Assembly (NCBI GenBank): GCA_934418055.1 | Contig: CAKRWX010000074.1 | Location: 1 to 9,542 of the forward strand | Length of the DNA: 9,542 nucleotides | DNA from: an uncultured Lachnospiraceae bacterium | Lineage (GTDB): Bacteria; Bacillota; Clostridia; Lachnospirales; Lachnospiraceae | Direction: 5' to 3' | In this document: positions 5,291 to 9,542 of the stretch, one piece after another | Position numbering within the stretch: position 1 is the stretch's first letter | Layout: every line of letters starts with the position of its first letter | Program-made: the position numbers and the translations under genes | Notes under the pieces: generated by a model | Seen by the model: the letters and a program-made list of their open reading frames with translations, nothing else | The model's database searches: none | Told to the model about the DNA's origin: nothing

Positions 5291-6569
5291 TTAATAATTC
5301 CCCACTTAACAGTTCCATGGATGTTTCCCGCTCTGCCACATCCGTACAGCTTTCCAGGCTGTTCTTGATGTACTCTTCCAGTTCCTGGGTGCTGGTAAAG
5401 ATGTTCGGAAGAGCTGATAAGATCTTCGCCATCACGGCACGCATGACTGGCTTGGACAGGGTTTTCAATGTCTCATCCAGCCGTCCGCAGAAAGCTTCGC
5501 CTTGCTTCTCGATCCATTTCCGGTCCGCAGGCTCTTCCTGTCCCTCTTTGAGCTCCAGGCTGACAAAGGAACTGCCGGATAAGAGACGGTCGATCTTCAC
5601 CAACACCGGATCTTTCTCCTGCTCTTCCTCTCCGCCGCCTTGAAGGAAGGAACCAAAAGCTGACTCCTGAATTCCCTCTAATTTAGAAAGCATCTCTGTG
5701 ATCTCATCAGCAAGCATTTCTTTTCTTCCTGCCTCAAAATGATCCCATACACCAGATAAGATCTGGCGAACAGCCTGTTCTTCCATACCATCCATCAATG
5801 CCTCTTCTTTGCATAACTGCAGCACATACAGGTCGTTGATCAGATCCATCAGAATCAGAAGATCATCGGCAGAATTGTTCAAACGACTGCTTCCAAGGGT
5901 TACGCAGCCCTGACAATTTTCAAAGGCGTCTTTCTCCATATTCCGGTAATTGGCATGACGCAGCACCTCTAACAGATCATACAGATCCGGCCGGTCCTCT
6001 TTCATATCTGCCGGAAGTTTCACCATAGCGGAAGTCTCCAGCATATACAGCAGGTCTTCCAGGCTCTTCTTTCCTGCACCTGCGTAGACTGTCAGGCGTT
6101 CCATCACCAGACTGTAAAATTTCTGTCTGGTATAACGGATGGGAAGCTGTCCCATCACCTCCTGGATCTGCTGGTTCATCAACGCCGTATCGCGGTTTCC
6201 TGCAATCGCCGCTGTGATCTTGGATGCAAATTCATCCACGGACATGGTCACCGGATCTGCGTCCATAAACCGGCGTTCCATGCGGTTTAACACATATTCA
6301 TAGATCTGGAAACAATCCACATAGGCTGTCAGGATCTCCATATCATGAACCACCTGGTTCCGCAGGGCATCCAGCGCCTCTAAATCCATGGTTCCATTTA
6401 AAAATTCCTGCAGAAGCGGGTGAAATGCCTCGTAACGTGACAGTACCTTCGGATCTGCCGATGGATTTTCATATAATGATTCATAAAAAGCATAGTAATT
6501 CAATGCAAGCCTGGAGCTGGAATAGCGGTAAGCCCAGGTCATCTGTTTCCGTTTTGCGTGAGTCCCCAT
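5271..6569 (-). CDS. Largely helical protein of unknown function, 432 residues
   Basis: I do not recognise a known domain. The protein (MGTHAKRKQMTWAYRYSSSR...) has no signal peptide or membrane segment and appears almost entirely alpha-helical, with many Leu/Met/Glu-rich stretches, e.g. residues 62-103, 150-205 and 232-302. A Gly/Glu-rich loop (GGGEEEQEKD, 311-320) and an acidic segment at 338-350 probably separate an N-terminal part from a C-terminal helical domain (351-432). Cysteines C219 and C222 form a CQGC pair, too little to call a metal site. The start at 6569 has a GGGGAGGGG tract about 6 bases upstream. It follows cinA by 36 bases and overlaps the next gene by 20 bases. It looks like a conserved gene of the lineage rather than an insertion: codon and base use resemble its neighbours. 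A cytoplasmic scaffold or regulator is possible but unsupported. Confidence 0.85.
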   Translation of the reverse strand: MGTHAKRKQMTWAYRYSSSRLALNYYAFYESLYENPSADPKVLSRYEAFHPLLQEFLNGTMDLEALDALRNQVVHDMEILTAYVDCFQIYEYVLNRMERRFMDADPVTMSVDEFASKITAAIAGNRDTALMNQQIQEVMGQLPIRYTRQKFYSLVMERLTVYAGAGKKSLEDLLYMLETSAMVKLPADMKEDRPDLYDLLEVLRHANYRNMEKDAFENCQGCVTLGSSRLNNSADDLLILMDLINDLYVLQLCKEEALMDGMEEQAVRQILSGVWDHFEAGRKEMLADEITEMLSKLEGIQESAFGSFLQGGGEEEQEKDPVLVKIDRLLSGSSFVSLELKEGQEEPADRKWIEKQGEAFCGRLDETLKTLSKPVMRAVMAKILSALPNIFTSTQELEEYIKNSLESCTDVAERETSMELLSGELLNEDALV

Positions 6570-6605
6570 TCAGGTCCCCTCCCCTTATTTTCTCTCAAAT
6601 ATTTC

Positions 6606-7853
6606 TTATTTACACTGTTCCAGAATCGTTCTCCGAAGCAGATCTAATGCCTTCACCACAGACTGTTCCCGGATCTTTGCCCGGTTGCCCTTAAACTGGT
6701 ACTTCTCCACAGTTACCTGGTCATTCATATAGCAGGCCATGTAGACAAGACCCACTGGTTTCTCCTCAGAGCCGCCGTCCGGACCTGCCAGTCCGGTTAT
6801 GGATACACAGATATCTGCATCTGTAGCAAATACGCCGCCCATAGCCATCTCCTTGGCAGTTTCCTTGCTGACAGCGCCGTATTTCTTCAGTGTCCCCTTA
6901 TTTACATCCAGGATCTTCCGTTTTGCTTTATTGGAATAAGTAACAAAACCCTCACGGAATACCTCGGACACGCCTGGAACATTGACCAGACGTCCAGCCA
7001 GCAGACCGCCCGTGCAGGATTCTGCTGTGGTCACTGTTAATTCGTATTTCTTCAAGAGACGGACAACTGCCATCTCCAGGGTTTCATCCTCTTTTACGGT
7101 GTAGACTGCATTTCCGAAACGCTTCTTGATCTCCTTCACCACAGGCTTGATCAGCTTCTCCGCCTCTTCCTGGCTGGCAACCTTGGCAGTTACCCGCAGA
7201 TGAACCTCGCCAGTTTTCGCGTAAGTCGCGATGGTCGGATTCGTCTGGGCATCAATCAGATCCAGTAATTTATCCTCTACCTGGCTCTCGCCATAGCCAC
7301 AGATCTTCACCATCTGGGAGACGATGATCTCCGGCTGTAATTTCTGCAGATATGGGAATACCTGCTTGGAAAACAGCGGATACAGCTCATTTGGCGGGCC
7401 TGGCAGTAAAATGGCGTGTTTGCCATTTTTCTCCATGATCAGACCTGGCGCGGTGCCGTTATCATTGTCCAGCACGATGGCACCCACCGGAACCATGGCC
7501 TGTTTCCAGTTGTTATCGGTAATCACTTTATAGATGTTGTTCTTAAAATACTCCTGGATCCGCTCCTTGGTATGAGGATCTTCTGCCAGCTCAAAGCCCA
7601 TCACTTCCGCGCAGACCTCCTTGGTCAGATCGTCCTCTGTCGGTCCAAGACCTCCAGTCAGAATCACCACATCGGAACGGTCCAGAGCCGTCTTGATGGT
7701 ATCTGCCAGTCTGGCTGGATTATCTCCAACTACAGACTGATTATACATGGAAAGGCCCAGAAGCGCGCATTTCTCTGCCAGATACTGGGCGTTGGTATTT
7801 ACAATATTGCCTAACAACAGTTCTGTTCCTACGGAAATCAGTTCTACTACCAT
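6606..7853 (-). CDS. cinA: CinA family protein: N-terminal nucleotide pyrophosphatase domain plus C-terminal NMN-deamidase (PncC) domain
   Basis: 415 residues, the standard two-domain CinA length. The N-terminal MoCF-biosynthesis-like domain (1-170) shows ISVGTELLLGNIVNTNAQYLA (6-26), the loop TGGLGPTEDDLTKE (66-79) and LLPGPPNELYP (149-159). A linking region (about 175-250) leads to the C-terminal amidase domain (about 255-415), with TTAESCTGGLLAGRLVN (275-291, proposed catalytic S279), VTYSNKAKRKIL (304-315, Y306 and K309 of the Ser-Tyr-Lys type site) and SITGLAGPDGG (351-361). In characterised members the N-domain hydrolyses ADP-ribose-type pyrophosphates and the C-domain deamidates nicotinamide mononucleotide to nicotinate mononucleotide for NAD recycling. 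All key residues appear intact. The ATG at 7853 starts two bases after the pgsA stop, with its SD (AAGGGAG) inside the pgsA C-terminal codons. It is often beside recA in Firmicutes; recA is not in this window. Confidence 0.95.
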   Translation of the reverse strand: MVVELISVGTELLLGNIVNTNAQYLAEKCALLGLSMYNQSVVGDNPARLADTIKTALDRSDVVILTGGLGPTEDDLTKEVCAEVMGFELAEDPHTKERIQEYFKNNIYKVITDNNWKQAMVPVGAIVLDNDNGTAPGLIMEKNGKHAILLPGPPNELYPLFSKQVFPYLQKLQPEIIVSQMVKICGYGESQVEDKLLDLIDAQTNPTIATYAKTGEVHLRVTAKVASQEEAEKLIKPVVKEIKKRFGNAVYTVKEDETLEMAVVRLLKKYELTVTTAESCTGGLLAGRLVNVPGVSEVFREGFVTYSNKAKRKILDVNKGTLKKYGAVSKETAKEMAMGGVFATDADICVSITGLAGPDGGSEEKPVGLVYMACYMNDQVTVEKYQFKGNRAKIREQSVVKALDLLRRTILEQCK

Positions 7854-7855
7854 AA

Positions 7856-8398
7856 TTACATGCTCCCTTCTGTCAGCACCTTATGATTTTTCGCAATATA
7901 GTCTACTAAAGAAATCACAGTCAATGCCAGCGCGATCCAGACACAGATCTGGGTCAATACCGCAAGCGCCGGGATCCGGACGATCAGCAGGATCACTGAG
8001 ATCATCTGGAAGGTGGTCTTAAATTTGCCCCAGTAGCTGGCTGCAATGACGATTCCATTGTCAGAAGCCACCAGACGGAATCCACTAATGATAAATTCCC
8101 GGCTGATGATCACGATCACCATCCATGCTGGAAGCTGCTTTAAATCCACCAGGCAGATCAGAGCGGAACATACCAACAGCTTGTCCGCCAATGGATCCAT
8201 AAATTTGCCAAAATTTGTTACCAGATTATATTTGCGGGCGATCTTACCGTCTAACATATCTGTCAGGCTGGCTACAATGAAAATCGCTGTGGCAATGTAG
8301 CGGTAAGTCTGGTTCTCGCCGCCATTCAACAGAAGCATCACCACAAAAAATGGGATCATGCACACACGCAGTACCGTCAGTTTATTGGGCAGGTTCAT
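7856..8398 (-). CDS. pgsA: CDP-diacylglycerol--glycerol-3-phosphate 3-phosphatidyltransferase (PGP synthase)
   Basis: 180 residues, the usual length. The protein starts MNLPNKLTVLRVCMIPFFVV and carries the CDP-alcohol phosphotransferase signature D-x2-D-G-x2-A-R-x8-G-x3-D-x3-D: D47, D50, G51, A54, R55, G64, D68 and D72, all present. Several hydrophobic membrane segments are visible (about 7-25, 34-46, 74-85, 91-110, 130-165). It transfers a phosphatidyl group from CDP-diacylglycerol to glycerol-3-phosphate in the membrane, the committed step to phosphatidylglycerol and cardiolipin. The PGP-synthase assignment over other CDP-alcohol transferases rests on length, the NLPN/LTVLR start and position beside rimO and cinA. 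It overlaps the end of rimO by 17 bases and its SD (AGGAGAG) lies inside rimO, which suggests translational coupling. Confidence 0.95.
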   Translation of the reverse strand: MNLPNKLTVLRVCMIPFFVVMLLLNGGENQTYRYIATAIFIVASLTDMLDGKIARKYNLVTNFGKFMDPLADKLLVCSALICLVDLKQLPAWMVIVIISREFIISGFRLVASDNGIVIAASYWGKFKTTFQMISVILLIVRIPALAVLTQICVWIALALTVISLVDYIAKNHKVLTEGSM

Positions 8399-9542
8399 CG
8401 CAAATCTCTCCTATCAGATCATATTCTAAGGCTCCAGTCACTTTTGCGCGGACGAAATCGCCGGACATCAGATCCAGATCCGTGTTGATAAAGATCAGGC
8501 CGTCTACGCCAGGCGCATCCATATAAGTACGTCCCACATAGGCATTCTCATCCGCCACTTTGCCTTCAATCATCACTTCCAGCACTCTTCCAATCATGGA
8601 CTGGGATTTCTCATAGGAAATCTCCTGCTGCAGCTCCATAATCTCGTCTCTTCGCTCCTCTTTTAATTCCTGAGGGATCTGATCCGGGAATTCTGCCGCC
8701 GGTGTGTCCTCCTCCTGAGAGTACGCAAATACGCCCAGACGCTCAAATTCCATCTCATCCACAAACTGCATCACTTCTTCCTGGTCTTCCTCTGTCTCTC
8801 CTGGGAAACCAGAAATCAGGGTGGTTCTCAGGGCAATATCCGGGATCTGGCTCCGCAGGGAAGCGATCATTTCCCGAAGCTGTTTCTGGTTGGTACGGCG
8901 TCCCATGCGCTTTAAGATCCGGTCGCTGGCATGCTGGATCGGAATATCCAAATAGTTGCAGACCTTCTCCTCATCACGGATAGTCTCGATCAGCTCCTGG
9001 GTGATCTCCTCCGGATAGCAGTATTGGATACGGATCCACTGGATGCCAGGTACCTTGCATAATTCATGAAGCAGCTTTGGCAGGCTCTTTTTCTTGTAGA
9101 GATCAATACCGTATAAGGTAGTCTCCTGAGCCACCAGGATCAGTTCCTTCACACCCTGGGAAGCCAGCTGCTTCGCCTCCTCGATCAGACGCTCCATCGG
9201 AACGCTGCGGTAGCTTCCCCGTAAATCCGGGATAATGCAATAGGTACAGCGCTTGTCGCAGCCTTCCGCAATTTTTAAAAATGCATAATATCCGCCTGTG
9301 GTCACCACACGTGGTACTTCCACTCTTGGAAGGGCATTCAGATCATGGAAACAGCTTTCTCTGCTGCCGCCTAATACTTTCTTTAATACATTAGAAATCT
9401 CATCGTATGTAGAAGTTCCCAGGATACCGTCTACCTCCGGAATCTCGTCTAAGATCTCCTGTTTGTAACGCTGAGCCATACAGCCGGTTACGATCAGGGC
9501 CTTGCATCTGCCCTCTTTCTTTAATTCTGCCATCTCCAGGAT
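8382..9542 (-). CDS. rimO: Ribosomal protein S12 methylthiotransferase RimO (5' end outside the window)
   Basis: The last 386 codons are present; the frame is open to the window edge, so roughly 55 N-terminal residues are missing compared with the usual length of about 440. Visible parts in order are the end of the UPF0004 domain, including VTGCMAQRY with one auxiliary-cluster cysteine; the radical SAM segment KIAEGCDKRCTYCIIP with the CxxxCxxC triad near genomic 9245-9270; the RimO-like GSYRSVPMERLIEEAKQLA and DIPIQHASDRILKRMGRRT; and a C-terminal TRAM domain (from about 8605 to 8384). The enzyme uses two 4Fe-4S clusters and S-adenosylmethionine to add a methylthio group to the conserved aspartate of ribosomal protein S12. 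It resembles RimO rather than the tRNA enzyme MiaB in the LKIAEGC context and in its neighbours. An internal ATG at 9533 is not the true start. Its stop overlaps pgsA. Confidence 0.93.
   Translation of the reverse strand: MLEMAELKKEGRCKALIVTGCMAQRYKQEILDEIPEVDGILGTSTYDEISNVLKKVLGGSRESCFHDLNALPRVEVPRVVTTGGYYAFLKIAEGCDKRCTYCIIPDLRGSYRSVPMERLIEEAKQLASQGVKELILVAQETTLYGIDLYKKKSLPKLLHELCKVPGIQWIRIQYCYPEEITQELIETIRDEEKVCNYLDIPIQHASDRILKRMGRRTNQKQLREMIASLRSQIPDIALRTTLISGFPGETEEDQEEVMQFVDEMEFERLGVFAYSQEEDTPAAEFPDQIPQELKEERRDEIMELQQEISYEKSQSMIGRVLEVMIEGKVADENAYVGRTYMDAPGVDGLIFINTDLDLMSGDFVRAKVTGALEYDLIGEICDEPAQ

Noticed and set aside
1..9542. Search by eye for CRISPR repeats, tRNAs, transposases, toxin-antitoxin or defence genes
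   Set aside because: None seen; nearly all sequence is taken by dense conserved genes and short regulatory gaps, so there is no sign of an accessory island.

Overview
The window is ordinary core chromosome from a low-to-mid GC Firmicute, most likely a Clostridia of the Lachnospiraceae type. The support is the gene content (yloU-fakA-recG divergent from rpmB, a ytfI-ytfJ/gerW pair, rimO-pgsA-cinA), strong GGAGG ribosome-binding sites, consensus sigma-A style promoters, and GTG/TTG starts. The family assignment is inference from gene order and protein style. I see no tRNA, rRNA, CRISPR array, transposase, phage gene or integration scar.

Region 1 (1-2800, minus strand) is transcribed leftward from a promoter near 2763-2791: an Asp23-family protein (yloU type), then fakA (fatty acid kinase ATP-binding subunit) with its SD directly after the yloU stop. 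A rho-independent terminator follows at 493-529, and then the first 136 codons of recG run off the left edge. Region 2 (2841-3171, plus strand) is a single-gene unit for ribosomal protein L28 (rpmB), with its own promoter, a strong SD and a terminator.

Region 3 (3230-9542, minus strand) is one long tightly packed operon read right to left: rimO (5' end outside the window), pgsA, cinA, a 432-residue protein of unknown function, a 110-residue protein of unknown function, a DUF2953 membrane protein (ytfI type), gerW/ytfJ, and a probable tiny membrane protein. Most junctions overlap or are separated by only a few bases. The operon ends at a long hairpin with a T-run on the minus strand (3230-3294), which may also back up rpmB termination on the plus strand.

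Functionally the window mixes translation (L28, RimO acting on S12), membrane lipid synthesis (PgsA, FakA), DNA repair (RecG), NAD-salvage type chemistry (CinA) and a germination/envelope pair (YtfI/GerW). I do not see a new defence, mobile or biosynthetic system. The points most worth a second look are the two unknown coupled genes between cinA and ytfI, the tiny unlisted membrane ORF after gerW, and a cluster of ACAGAC/GTCTGT hexamers around the yloU promoter.
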